From Peptacetobacter sp900539645 (GTDB lineage Bacteria > Bacillota > Clostridia > Peptostreptococcales > Peptostreptococcaceae): a stretch of DNA of 25,436 bases. The notes below the pieces were generated by a model. That model did no database searches, had not been told where the DNA came from, and worked only from the letters and a program-made list of their open reading frames with translations. Made by a program: the position numbers and the translations under genes. The stretch is from assembly GCF_047807365.1 (NCBI RefSeq), contig NZ_JBLOUI010000037.1, forward strand, positions 1 to 25,436, read 5' to 3'. Shown piece by piece: positions 7,859 through 16,148 of this stretch; position 1 is the first letter of the stretch; each line of letters begins with the position of its first letter.

Positions 7859-9793
7859 ATGAGCAAACCAACTTTTTATGTAACAACACCAATATACTAT
7901 CCAAGTGGTAAATTACACATTGGACATACTTATACTACTGTTGCAGCAGATGCAATAGCTAGATTTAAACGTTTCTGTGGATACGATGTAAAATTCCTAA
8001 CAGGAACAGACGAACATGGAGAAAAAATACAGAAAAAAGCTAAAGAAGCAGGAATGACTGAAATAGAATATCTTGATGGAATGATTGCTGATATAAAAGC
8101 TTTATGGAAAAAATTAGATATATCTTATGATGATTTCATAAGAACTACTGAACCAAGACATACAAAAATAATACAGAAAATATTCACTAAATTATATGAA
8201 CAGGGAGATATCTACAAAGGTACTTACGAAGGTAGATACTGTACTCCATGTGAAAGTTTCTGGACTGAATCTCAGTTAATAGATGGAACAAAATGCCCAG
8301 ACTGTGGTAGAGAAACTTATGTAGCAAAAGAAGAAGCTTACTTCTTCAAACTATCTAAATACGAAGATAGATTAAAAGAATTATTCAAAAGAGATGACTT
8401 CTGTCTACCATTATCAAGAAGAAACGAAATGGTTGCAAACTTCTTAGACAAAGGACTAGAAGATTTATGTGTAACTAGAACTACATTTGACTGGGGTATA
8501 CCAGTACCATTCGACGAAAAACACGTTATATACGTATGGGTTGACGCTCTTTGCAACTATATAACAGCTTTAGGTTACATGACTGATAACGACGAAGAAT
8601 TCAAAAAATACTGGCCAGCATCAGTTCATTTAACAGCTAAAGAAATAACAAGATTCCATACAATAATATGGCCAGCTATACTTATGGCACTTGGACTAGA
8701 AGTACCAGAAAAAGTATACGGACATGGATGGATATTATTCGACGACGATAAAATGAGTAAATCAAAAGGTAATGTTGTTTACCCAGGTCCAATGATAGAA
8801 AGATATGGAGTAGATGCATTAAAATACTTCCTACTTAGAGAATTCTCATTTGGTCAGGATGGAAGCTACACTAACAGAAACTTCATAAACAGAATAAACT
8901 CTGACTTAGCTAATGATTTAGGAAACTTAGTAAGTAGAACAGTTGCAATGGTAGAAAAATACAATGAAGGTTTAATACCAGAAGCTACAGTAGCTACTGA
9001 ATTTGATGAATCATTAAAAGAACAGGCTGCAGCATCAGCTAAAGATTTTGAAGCTCAGATGGATGCTTTACAGTTCCACGAAGCACTAGAATCAGTATGG
9101 AAATTAGTAAGAAGAACTAACAAATACATAGATGAAACTATGCCTTGGGCTTTAGCTAAAGACGAAGCTAAAAAAGAAGAATTAAACACAGTATTATACA
9201 ACTTATGTGAGGCTATAAGAATAATAGCAACACTTATAAACCCAATAATGAACACTACTGCTAACAGAATATATGATCAGTTAGGAATAGCTGAACAGGA
9301 AGATATAACTAATTGGGAAAGTGTTAAATCATTCGGCTTAATAAAAGTTGGAACAAAAGTACACAAAGGTGAAGCTTTATTCCCAAGATTAGACGTTGAA
9401 AAAGAAATAGAAGAATTAGAAAAAATGTTCGCTCCTAAAAAAGAAGAAGTAAAACCTCTAGAACATAAAGAACAGATAACTATAGATGACTTCGATAAAG
9501 TAGAACTTAGAGTTGGGGAAATAGTTAAATGTGAAAAACATCCAAAAGCAGACAAATTATTAGTATCTCAGGTTAATCTAGGTGCTGAAACAAGACAGAT
9601 AGTATCTGGAATAGCTAAATGGTACAAACCAGAAGAAATGGTTGGTAAAAAAGTAATAGTTGTTTGCAACTTAAAACCAGTTAAACTTAGAGGAGTAGAA
9701 TCTGCAGGAATGATACTTGCTGCAGGAGATGACGGAGACGATCTTGTAATACCAACAGCTCAGGATGCAAAACCAGGCTGTGAAGTATGCTAA
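7859..9793 (+). CDS. metG: Methionyl-tRNA synthetase
   Basis: Charges tRNA-Met with methionine. It is a class I synthetase with HIGH at residues 20-23 and KMSKS at 298-302. A zinc knuckle with C128-C131 and C146-C149 forms in the connective peptide. The anticodon-binding alpha-helical domain runs from about 380 to 520. A C-terminal tRNA-binding (EMAP/Trbp111-like) domain follows from about 541 (IDDFDKVELRVGEIVKC) to the end. The 644-aa length fits the long form. AGGAGG precedes the ATG, and the T-box leader upstream confirms Met control. All 14 Gln codons are CAG, and Phe/Tyr/Asn favour C-ending codons, as in highly expressed genes here. Confidence 0.98.
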   Translation: MSKPTFYVTTPIYYPSGKLHIGHTYTTVAADAIARFKRFCGYDVKFLTGTDEHGEKIQKKAKEAGMTEIEYLDGMIADIKALWKKLDISYDDFIRTTEPRHTKIIQKIFTKLYEQGDIYKGTYEGRYCTPCESFWTESQLIDGTKCPDCGRETYVAKEEAYFFKLSKYEDRLKELFKRDDFCLPLSRRNEMVANFLDKGLEDLCVTRTTFDWGIPVPFDEKHVIYVWVDALCNYITALGYMTDNDEEFKKYWPASVHLTAKEITRFHTIIWPAILMALGLEVPEKVYGHGWILFDDDKMSKSKGNVVYPGPMIERYGVDALKYFLLREFSFGQDGSYTNRNFINRINSDLANDLGNLVSRTVAMVEKYNEGLIPEATVATEFDESLKEQAAASAKDFEAQMDALQFHEALESVWKLVRRTNKYIDETMPWALAKDEAKKEELNTVLYNLCEAIRIIATLINPIMNTTANRIYDQLGIAEQEDITNWESVKSFGLIKVGTKVHKGEALFPRLDVEKEIEELEKMFAPKKEEVKPLEHKEQITIDDFDKVELRVGEIVKCEKHPKADKLLVSQVNLGAETRQIVSGIAKWYKPEEMVGKKVIVVCNLKPVKLRGVESAGMILAAGDDGDDLVIPTAQDAKPGCEVC

Positions 9794-9809
9794 TGAAAGG
9801 AAATTAAAA

Positions 9810-10580
9810 ATGTTATTTGACTCACATGCACATTTAAATGACGAAAGCTTCGATGAAGATAGAGAAGAAGTGATAGCGTCTTTAAAAGAAAAAGGACTAG
9901 ACTATGTAGTTAACCCAGGTGCTGATATGGAAACATCTAAAACTGCAATAGAACTAGCAAACAAACACGACTTTATATACGCCGCTGTTGGAGTACATCC
10001 ACACGACGTTGAAAATATGACTGAATCAGATATAGAATTATTAAGAAAATACGCTTTAGAAAATGAAAAGGTAGTTGCTATAGGGGAAATAGGATTAGAC
10101 TATTACTATGATTTATCTCCTAGAGAAACTCAGAAAAAATGGTTCAAAAGACAGATTGAGCTTGCCAATGAATTAAAATTACCATTTATCGTACATGATA
10201 GAGATGCTCATGGAGATACAATGGAAATAATAAAATCAACAAAGGCAGCTGAAACAGGATGTCTACTTCACTGCTATAGTGGAGAAGTTGAGCTTGCAAG
10301 AGAATATGTTAAGATGGGATGCTATCTTTCAATACCAGGAACTGTTACTTTCAAAAATAATAGAAAGACAGTTGAGGTAGTTAGAGAAATTCCTCTTGAA
10401 AGACTTATGATTGAAACAGATTCTCCATATATGGCTCCAGTTCCTCATAGAGGAAAGAGAAATGACCCTTCACTAGTAACTTTTGTAGCTGAAAAAATAG
10501 CTTACGAAAAAGGAATATCTTATGAAGAGGTATGTAGAGTAACAAAAGAAAATGCAATGAAATTCTTCGGAATTAAATAA
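9810..10580 (+). CDS. tatD: TatD family metal-dependent deoxyribonuclease
   Basis: TIM-barrel metallohydrolase of the TatD family, usually a 3'-5' DNA exonuclease with roles in DNA repair or turnover. Metal ligands are visible: H6 and H8 (SHAHL), E93 (GEIGLDY), H129 (VHDRDAH), H154 (HCYSG) and D204 (ETDSPY). The 256-aa length is standard. I use the ATG at 9810, with GAAAGGA upstream; an in-frame upstream ATG at 9765 lies inside metG and would add 15 unrelated residues. It follows metG by 16 bases and shares its T-box-controlled transcript, the same order as metS-tatD in Bacillus. Confidence 0.95.
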   Translation: MLFDSHAHLNDESFDEDREEVIASLKEKGLDYVVNPGADMETSKTAIELANKHDFIYAAVGVHPHDVENMTESDIELLRKYALENEKVVAIGEIGLDYYYDLSPRETQKKWFKRQIELANELKLPFIVHDRDAHGDTMEIIKSTKAAETGCLLHCYSGEVELAREYVKMGCYLSIPGTVTFKNNRKTVEVVREIPLERLMIETDSPYMAPVPHRGKRNDPSLVTFVAEKIAYEKGISYEEVCRVTKENAMKFFGIK

Positions 10581-10590
10581 AACTAAGGCT

Positions 10591-10737
10591 GTTTATTGCC
10601 AATAGAAAAAGACTAGTTAACCTTAGGCTCCAGGCTTCGACGCTTGACTTTGTTCTTGTAACACATTTAGAAGAAGTCAAGCGTCTCCAGATTGTCGCTA
10701 AAGGTTAAACTAGTCTTTTTCTTTGCCGATAGTAAAC
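10591..10737. repeat. Long imperfect inverted repeat with flanking direct repeats; possible MITE or structured RNA/terminator
   Basis: The left arm at 10605-10624 (GAAAAAGACTAGTTAACCTT) pairs with 10701-10721 except for one extra A. An inner stem, GACGCTTGACTT at 10639-10650, pairs perfectly with 10674-10685. GTTTA at 10591-10595 and TAAAC at 10733-10737 extend the symmetry. TTGCCAATAG at 10596-10605 and TTGCCGATAG at 10723-10732 form a 9-of-10 direct repeat bracketing the palindrome, as a target-site duplication would. No open frame lies inside. It could end the metG-tatD transcript, be an RNA gene, or be a small non-autonomous mobile element; the sequence does not decide. The surrounding gap (10581-10943) holds nothing else besides the promoter listed below. 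Confidence 0.65.
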
Positions 10738-10819
10738 CACAATTTAATTTTATTTATATTCCGAGCGAATTTCTATAATCTGCTAGGTACGTATAGAATT
10801 ATTGATGTAAATTAATTTG

Positions 10820-10847
10820 TTGTTAAAAAAATTGGAAACGTTATACT
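10820..10847 (+). promoter_or_regulatory. Probable promoter of the PTS EIIB-manA genes
   Basis: TTGTTA at 10820-10825, a 16-base spacer, then TATACT at 10842-10847. Both elements are near consensus, and the start would fall about 90 bases before the EIIB ATG. An alternative TATAAT-like box occurs near 10893 but without a good -35. Confidence 0.5.
10833..10846 (+). promoter_or_regulatory. Possible cre-like operator (CcpA/LacI-type site)
   Basis: TGGAAACGTTATAC matches the catabolite-responsive element half TGnAAnCG well, while the right half is degenerate. It overlaps the promoter spacer and -10 in front of a PTS gene, a sensible place for carbon repression. The match is partial, so this is tentative. 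Confidence 0.3.
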
Positions 10848-10943
10848 ATTTATAAATATCTCGGATGTGTAGAAAAAAAGGTTTGTTAGAGTTATAATAG
10901 TTTAGATAGTATAATAGATAATTGAGATAGGAGAGGTATTTGT

Positions 10944-11252
10944 ATGAAGGTTGTAGCAGTGACTGCGTGTTCATCTGGGATAGCTCATACTTATATGGCA
11001 GCCGAAGCATTAGAGGTAGTGGCAAAGAAGTATAATATTGATATATCTGTTGAAACACAGGGCTCTATTGGTATTGAAAATGAGCTAGTTCAAGAAGATA
11101 TAGATAATGCAGTATGTGTTATTCTTACAAATGATATGCCGATAATAAATGAGCATAGATTTGAAGGAAAGAAAGTTATTAGAATGAGTACATCTGATGT
11201 TATCAAAAAAGCAGATGTTATAATGAAAAAAATCATAAGTACGTTTAAGTAA
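10944..11252 (+). CDS. PTS fructose-family EIIB component, single-domain
   Basis: Phosphocarrier domain that passes phosphate from EIIA to an incoming sugar. It has the fructose-type EIIB start, VTACSSGIAHTYMAAEAL, with the phospho-accepting cysteine at C9. The family usually reads TACPTGIAHT, so the two residues after Cys differ. The 102-aa length is one EIIB domain. GGAGAGG precedes the ATG. manA follows 46 bases on, and an EIIA is encoded about 1.7 kb downstream. No EIIC transporter is in the window, so the partner must lie elsewhere or the pair may have a regulatory role. Fructose versus mannose specificity cannot be read from this domain. Confidence 0.9.
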   Translation: MKVVAVTACSSGIAHTYMAAEALEVVAKKYNIDISVETQGSIGIENELVQEDIDNAVCVILTNDMPIINEHRFEGKKVIRMSTSDVIKKADVIMKKIISTFK

Positions 11253-11298
11253 TTATATGAAATAAATTATATTAAAATAAATCTAAAGGAGAACTGCC

Positions 11299-12264
11299 AT
11301 GTTAAAACCAGTAAAATTAAAACCAGCATTCCAGGATTACTTATGGGGTGGTACAAAATTAAGAGATGAGTACAACAAAGATTGTGACTTCGATAAAATA
11401 GCAGAAAGCTGGGAATTATCAAACCACAAAAATGGACAGAGTATAGTTGATTCTGGAGAATTTAAAGGATTAAAATTTGGAGAATATGTAGAAAAATTAG
11501 GTGCTAAAGGATTAGGAACTAATTGCGATAGTTTTGAATTCTTCCCAATACTTATAAAATTCATAGATGCAAAAGGATCACTTTCTATACAGGTTCACCC
11601 AGATGATGAATACGCATTAAGAGTTGAAAAAGAATACGGAAAAACAGAAATGTGGTACGTACTAGAAGCTGAAGAAGGAGCTTCTTTATACTATGGTGTA
11701 AATAAAGAAATAAGCAAAGAAGAATTTGCTGATAGAATAAAAAATGACACAATACTAGAAGTATTAAACAAAGTTGAAGTTAAAAAAGGTGATGTATTCT
11801 TCATAGAAAGTGGAACAATACATGCTATAGGTGCAGGTCTTGTAATATGCGAAATACAGCAGAATTCAAACACAACTTACAGAGTGTACGACTTCGGTAG
11901 ACTTGGAGCAGATGGAAAACCAAGAGAATTACATGTAGATAAAGCGATAGATGTAACAAATCTTACTCCAAATGCTAAGAGTGCAGAACCAATGGGAGAA
12001 TTAGAAAAATTCGACGGATACACAAGAGTGTTATTAAGTGAATGCAAATACTTCACTACTATAAAATATGAAGTAGAAACTAAAGCAAAAGTAGAAATAG
12101 ATGAAAAATCATTCAACTCTGTAATCATAACAGAAGGAAACGGAAAACTAGTTATGGGAGATACAGAATTAGAATTTATAAAAGGTGATAGTATATTCAT
12201 ACCAGCTCAGAATGGAAAATATTCAGTAGAAGGAAAATGTGAATTCATACTATCAAGAGTGTAA
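11299..12264 (+). CDS. manA: Mannose-6-phosphate isomerase, class I
   Basis: Zinc enzyme interconverting mannose 6-phosphate and fructose 6-phosphate in the cytoplasm. Cupin metal ligands are visible: Q98 and H100 (SIQVHPDD), E117 (GKTEMWYVL) and H175 (SGTIHAIG), with the catalytic-region QQNSNTTYRVYDFGR after them. The 321-aa length matches the short Firmicutes form. AAAGGAG precedes the ATG. It follows the EIIB gene and ends in its own terminator. Together they suggest import of a PTS hexose such as mannose, with ManA feeding the product to glycolysis, or supply of mannose 6-phosphate for cell-surface sugars. Confidence 0.96.
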   Translation: MLKPVKLKPAFQDYLWGGTKLRDEYNKDCDFDKIAESWELSNHKNGQSIVDSGEFKGLKFGEYVEKLGAKGLGTNCDSFEFFPILIKFIDAKGSLSIQVHPDDEYALRVEKEYGKTEMWYVLEAEEGASLYYGVNKEISKEEFADRIKNDTILEVLNKVEVKKGDVFFIESGTIHAIGAGLVICEIQQNSNTTYRVYDFGRLGADGKPRELHVDKAIDVTNLTPNAKSAEPMGELEKFDGYTRVLLSECKYFTTIKYEVETKAKVEIDEKSFNSVIITEGNGKLVMGDTELEFIKGDSIFIPAQNGKYSVEGKCEFILSRV

Positions 12265-12286
12265 TAAAAATAGTATATAAATAATG

Positions 12287-12325
12287 AAATCTCCCTAATA
12301 TCCTAGATACTAGGGAGATTTTTAG
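12287..12325 (+). terminator. Rho-independent terminator after manA
   Basis: AAATCTCCCTA at 12287-12297 pairs with TAGGGAGATTT at 12311-12321 across a 13-base loop, followed by T residues. It separates the EIIB-manA unit from the HAD-EIIA unit. Confidence 0.88.
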
Positions 12326-12340
12326 TTAAAGAGGTGTAAT

Positions 12341-12994
12341 ATGAACGACGTAAAAGGTGTAATATTTGACATGGATGGTGTAATCCTTGATACAGAAACA
12401 CTTTCACTAATGTTTTGGGAAAAAACATTAAAGAGTCATGGTATTGAAATGGATAGAGAAAAACATATCTTACTTATGGGAAAAAATAGTGAAGAAACTC
12501 TTAAATGTCTTAAAGAAATATATGGTGAAGATGTACCGATTAAAGACTATTATTTAGAAAAAGGTCAGGCTGTTATTGATTACTTAGAAGAAAACAAACC
12601 AGGTGTTAAAAAAGGATTTGAAAGTCTTTTAAAATATCTTATAGAAAATGGATATAAAAGTGCAATTGCAACATCTACAGCTAGATGGAAGATGGCGAAT
12701 AGAATGAAGTTTTTACATTTCGATGAAATGGTTGATTGTGTAATCTGTGGAGATGAGGTAAAAAAATCTAAGCCAAATCCAGAAATATTTCTAAAGGCAG
12801 CTGAAAAATTAGGACTTAAACCAGAAGAGTGTATTGTAATAGAGGATTCAAAATCTGGGGTAGAAGCTGCTTACAAAGGTGGATTTAGATGTATAATGGT
12901 TCCAGATTATAAAAAGCCGGATGAAGAGATGAAAGAAATGATATTTAAAGTAATGGATTCTTTAGAGGATGTGGAAACATGGCTAAAAAAATAG
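12341..12994 (+). CDS. HAD superfamily hydrolase, beta-phosphoglucomutase/phosphatase type
   Basis: Cytoplasmic HAD enzyme of the subgroup with a helical cap, acting on small phosphorylated sugars as a phosphatase or mutase. Motif I is DMDGV, with nucleophile D10 and acid/base D12. The motif II Thr/Ser lies in IATSTARWK, the motif III lysine in KKSKPNPEIF, and motif IV is IEDSKSG. The 217-aa length is usual. GAGGTG precedes the ATG. Its last 16 bases overlap the EIIA gene in another frame, suggesting translational coupling and a link to PTS sugar metabolism. The substrate cannot be assigned. Confidence 0.88.
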   Translation: MNDVKGVIFDMDGVILDTETLSLMFWEKTLKSHGIEMDREKHILLMGKNSEETLKCLKEIYGEDVPIKDYYLEKGQAVIDYLEENKPGVKKGFESLLKYLIENGYKSAIATSTARWKMANRMKFLHFDEMVDCVICGDEVKKSKPNPEIFLKAAEKLGLKPEECIVIEDSKSGVEAAYKGGFRCIMVPDYKKPDEEMKEMIFKVMDSLEDVETWLKK

Positions 12995-13425
12995 ATTTTT
13001 TAATACTATCTGACTTAGAAGTTGAATCAAAGGAAAAAGCGATAGAGTGTATAATAGAAAAATTGGAACAAGAAAATTATCTTAATGACAAAGAGAAGTT
13101 TTTTGAAGATGTTGTAGAAAGAGAAAGCAGGTACCCAACTTATATAGGTCATGGAATAGGATTGCCACACAGTCAAAGTATTGGAGTAAATAGACCTTGT
13201 GTAGCAATATCTAGACTTAAAAACAGTATAGATTGGACTGATGAAAAAGAAAAAGTTGATACAGTATTTTTAATTGCTGTCCCAAAAGAAAGTAAAGGTA
13301 ATCTTCATCTAAAAATATTAGCAAAACTATCAAGATTACTTATGCATGAAGATTTTAGAGAAGGCGTTAAAAACATAAAAGAAAAAGAACTCTTAGAACT
13401 ATTAAATAAAAAAATAGAGGAATAA
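12979..13425 (+). CDS. PTS EIIA component, fructose/mannitol family
   Basis: Receives phosphate from HPr and passes it to an EIIB. The PTS_EIIA type-2 domain fills the protein. The phospho-accepting histidine is H64 in GIGLPHS, and the usual VFLIAVP and HLKILAKLSRLL segments follow. The 148-aa length is a single free-standing domain. The ATG lies inside the HAD gene, with GAGGATGTGG upstream. It is a natural partner for the single-domain EIIB at 10944-11252, although a terminator and two genes separate them. It is more like sugar-transport EIIA than the PtsN regulatory type, but PtsN-like regulation is not excluded. Confidence 0.9.
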   Translation: MAKKIDFLILSDLEVESKEKAIECIIEKLEQENYLNDKEKFFEDVVERESRYPTYIGHGIGLPHSQSIGVNRPCVAISRLKNSIDWTDEKEKVDTVFLIAVPKESKGNLHLKILAKLSRLLMHEDFREGVKNIKEKELLELLNKKIEE

Positions 13426-13430
13426 AATAG

Positions 13431-13479
13431 TCACCTGTTGTGTAAATATAGAATTACAGCAGGTGATTTCTTATTTTTT
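13431..13479 (+). terminator. Rho-independent terminator after the EIIA gene
   Basis: TCACCTG at 13431-13437 pairs with CAGGTGA at 13460-13466. The pairing continues inward with TGTAA/TTACA after a small bulge, and a T-rich tail to 13479 follows. Confidence 0.8.
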
Positions 13480-13521
13480 GATAAAGAAAACAAGATAATA
13501 CTGCGTGTAATGGCTTAGTAG

Positions 13522-13530
13522 TGTTATAAT
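13522..13530 (+). promoter_or_regulatory. Extended -10 promoter before the Gfo/Idh/MocA gene
   Basis: TGTTATAAT contains a perfect TATAAT (13525-13530) preceded by TG at the extended -10 position. No good -35 lies 17 bases upstream. Transcription would start about 75 bases before the oxidoreductase ATG. Confidence 0.5.
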
Positions 13531-13610
13531 ATAATAATGTAACTAAAGAGATTTGACTAAAATTGAAAAACTAAAATAAATTATATAAATATCTAAAAAG
13601 GAGAATAAGT

Positions 13611-14627
13611 ATGACAACAGTTAGATTTGGTGTAGTAGGAACTAGTGCTATAACAGAGTGGTTTATAAAAGCTGGTAAAAAAATAGAAGGATTCGAACTA
13701 AAGGCTGTTTACTCAAGAAGCATTGAAAAAGCAGAAGAATTTGGTAAAAAGCATAGAGCAGAATTATTCTTTGACGATTTAGATGCTATGTCAAAATGCG
13801 ACGAGATAGATGCGATATACATAGCTTCACCAAACTTTATGCACAAAGAACAGGCTATACTGTGCATGAACAACGGGAAAAATGTACTATGTGAAAAACC
13901 ATTTGCTACAAACAAAAGAGATGCAGAAGAAATGGTAAAATGTGCAAGAGAAAATAACGTCTTACTAATGGAAGAAATGAGACTTACTTGTACTCCTAAC
14001 TTCCAGAATGTAAAAAACAACCTAGATAAAATAGGAAAGATAAGAAGATACTCTGCAAACTACTGCCAGTATTCATCAAGATACGATAAATTCAAAGAAG
14101 GCATAGTTTTAAATGCTTTTAAAAGAGAATTATCAAATGGTGCACTTATGGATATAGGAGTTTACTGCATACATCCAATGGTAAACCTATTTGGACGCCC
14201 AAATAGCTTAAAAGCAAATGCTGTAAAATTATCTACTGGTGTAGATGGAGAAGGAAGTATAATTCTTGAATACGATGATATGTTAGCAGATATAAGATAT
14301 TCAAAGATTACTCATTCTAATATACCTACAGAAATCCAGGGTGAAGACGGAAGCATAATAGTGGATAAGATAAGTACATTTGGAGATGTAAGAGTAGAGT
14401 ACAGAAAAGGTGGAGTAGAAGATATAACAGCTGAGTTAGAAGTTGAAAAGGACGAAAGATTTGAAGTAGATAGTATATACTGTGCTGTTAAAGAATTTAT
14501 GAAATCTTTAAGAGAAGGAAAGAAAGAGTCTGACATAAACACATTAGAAAATACTTTAATCGTTATGGAAATAATGGATGAAGTTAGAAGACAGATAGAC
14601 TTAGTATATCCTGCAGACGAAAATTAA
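13611..14627 (+). CDS. Gfo/Idh/MocA family oxidoreductase
   Basis: NAD(P)-dependent dehydrogenase acting on a sugar or polyol. The N-terminal Rossmann fold shows GVVGTSAI at residues 7-14 and the family's CEKP at 94-97. The C-terminal alpha/beta domain carries MDIGVYCIHP, matching the GxxxDxGxHxxD-like substrate region. Length 338 aa is usual. AAAAGGAG precedes the ATG. It lies between a PTS/sugar module and rnmV, 34 bases before the latter, so it may share a transcript with rnmV and rsmA. The substrate is unknown. Confidence 0.9.
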   Translation: MTTVRFGVVGTSAITEWFIKAGKKIEGFELKAVYSRSIEKAEEFGKKHRAELFFDDLDAMSKCDEIDAIYIASPNFMHKEQAILCMNNGKNVLCEKPFATNKRDAEEMVKCARENNVLLMEEMRLTCTPNFQNVKNNLDKIGKIRRYSANYCQYSSRYDKFKEGIVLNAFKRELSNGALMDIGVYCIHPMVNLFGRPNSLKANAVKLSTGVDGEGSIILEYDDMLADIRYSKITHSNIPTEIQGEDGSIIVDKISTFGDVRVEYRKGGVEDITAELEVEKDERFEVDSIYCAVKEFMKSLREGKKESDINTLENTLIVMEIMDEVRRQIDLVYPADEN

Positions 14628-14661
14628 TAGTCATAAAAAATAAAATAGTAAGGAAGAAAAT

Positions 14662-15198
14662 ATGATAAAAGAAATAATAGTAGTAGAAGGAAGAGATGAT
14701 GTTACTGCTGTAAAGAGAGCAGTAGATGCTGAGCTTATTACAACTGGTGGATTTGGATTTCCAAAAGGTGTAATGGAGAGAATTAAAGAAGCTCAGAAAA
14801 GAAGAGGAGTAATAATATTTACTGATCCAGATTTTGCTGGAGAAAAAATTAGAAAAACAATAACAGCTGAAGTTCCAGGATGTAAGCACGCGTTCTTACC
14901 AAGAGAAGAAGCTAAAAAAGACGGAGATATAGGTATAGAAAATGCTACTCCAGAGAGCATAAGAGCTGCACTTGAAAGAGTTAGAACTGAAAGCACAGAA
15001 AATAGAAATGAATTTTCACAGAAAGATCTTCTTTTAAATGGACTAATAGGAAACGATGATGCTTCATTTAGAAGAGATAAAATGGGACAGCTTTTAGGAA
15101 TAGGTTACGGAAATGCAAAACAGTTCTTGAGTAGATTAAACAACTACGGTGTTACAAGAGAAGAATTTGAAAAAGCATTAAAAGAAATAGAAAAATAA
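14662..15198 (+). CDS. rnmV: Ribonuclease M5
   Basis: Toprim nuclease that makes the final cuts maturing 5S rRNA in Firmicutes. The Toprim catalytic glutamate is E9 in VVEGRDD, and the second acidic pair D55 and D57 lies in FTDPDFAG. GFGFPKGVMERI and the C-terminal YGNAKQFLSRLNNYG segment are characteristic. The 178-aa length is normal. AAGGAAG precedes the ATG. It is followed by rsmA as in Bacillus. Its RNA substrate, 5S rRNA, is encoded at the left edge of this same window. Confidence 0.96.
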   Translation: MIKEIIVVEGRDDVTAVKRAVDAELITTGGFGFPKGVMERIKEAQKRRGVIIFTDPDFAGEKIRKTITAEVPGCKHAFLPREEAKKDGDIGIENATPESIRAALERVRTESTENRNEFSQKDLLLNGLIGNDDASFRRDKMGQLLGIGYGNAKQFLSRLNNYGVTREEFEKALKEIEK

Positions 15199-15248
15199 TC
15201 AGAGATTGTACAGATTAAGGACAAAATTTATAAAAATTAGGAGGAATT

Positions 15249-16109
15249 ATGGATAGACTTTCATCGCATAGAGCGACAAAAGATATAGTAGATAAACACG
15301 GATTTAAATTTTCAAAATCATTAGGACAGAACTTCTTAATAGACGATAACGTAATAGACAAGATAATAGACGGAGCTAGAGTTAAAGAAGGGGATAAGGT
15401 AATAGAAGTTGGACCTGGAATAGGTACACTTACTAGAGAAATGGCTAAAAGAGCTGAAAAAGTTGTAGCTGTTGAAATAGATAAAAACCTTATACCGATA
15501 TTAAAAGAAACTTTATCAGATTTTGATAATACAGAAGTAGTAAACGAAGATATATTAAAAGTAGATATAAACAAATTAGTAGATGAAAAACTTTCTGGAG
15601 GTCCTGTAAAATTAATTGCAAACCTTCCATATTACATAACTACTCCAATAGTTATGAAATTCTTAGAAGAAGATATACCTGTTACAGATATAGTTGTAAT
15701 GGTTCAGAAGGAAGTTGCAGACAGAATGAACGCAGTGCCATCTACAAAGGATTACGGAGCATTATCTGTAGCAGTTCAGTACTACTGCGATACTGAAATA
15801 GTTGCAAAAGCTCCAAGACATATGTTTATACCACAGCCTAAGGTAGACTCTACAGTTATAGGACTACATATAAGAGAAGAGAAAAAATACAAGGCTGACA
15901 ATGAGCAGTTATTTTTCAAAACTGTAAAAGCAGCTTTTGGTCAGAGAAGAAAAACTCTTTTAAACTCACTATCAAGCATGGGAGTTTTAGACAAAGCTAA
16001 AATAAAAGAGGTACTTGCAGAAGCTGGAATAGACGAAAAAAGAAGAGGGGAAACTCTTAGCATAGAAGAATTTGCTAACCTTTCTAATATAATAAACAAA
16101 AATATATAA
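15249..16109 (+). CDS. rsmA: 16S rRNA dimethyladenosine transferase (A1518/A1519)
   Basis: Dimethylates two adjacent adenines in the 3' terminal hairpin of 16S rRNA during small-subunit assembly. The SAM-binding motif EVGPGIGTLT is at residues 53-62, the catalytic NLPYY is at 125-129, and SLGQNFLIDD is at 24-33. A C-terminal helical domain with FGQRRKTLLNSL follows. Length 286 aa is normal. TAGGAGGAATT precedes the ATG. It sits directly after rnmV, the standard Firmicutes pairing. The usual next gene, yabG (a spore protease), is replaced by an unknown membrane protein. Confidence 0.97.
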   Translation: MDRLSSHRATKDIVDKHGFKFSKSLGQNFLIDDNVIDKIIDGARVKEGDKVIEVGPGIGTLTREMAKRAEKVVAVEIDKNLIPILKETLSDFDNTEVVNEDILKVDINKLVDEKLSGGPVKLIANLPYYITTPIVMKFLEEDIPVTDIVVMVQKEVADRMNAVPSTKDYGALSVAVQYYCDTEIVAKAPRHMFIPQPKVDSTVIGLHIREEKKYKADNEQLFFKTVKAAFGQRRKTLLNSLSSMGVLDKAKIKEVLAEAGIDEKRRGETLSIEEFANLSNIINKNI

Positions 16110-16148
16110 CATTCCAGAAAAGGATGTTTTTAGAAGGGGGGAGGCATA

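Noticed and set aside
9765..9809. Upstream start for TatD inside metG
   Set aside because: It would add 15 residues read from the metG 3' end, while the ATG at 9810 gives the typical SHAHL start with an upstream GAAAGGA.
10846..11058. 70-codon minus-strand frame overlapping the EIIB start
   Set aside because: It overlaps the clear EIIB gene and its product is Tyr/Leu low complexity without a ribosome binding site.
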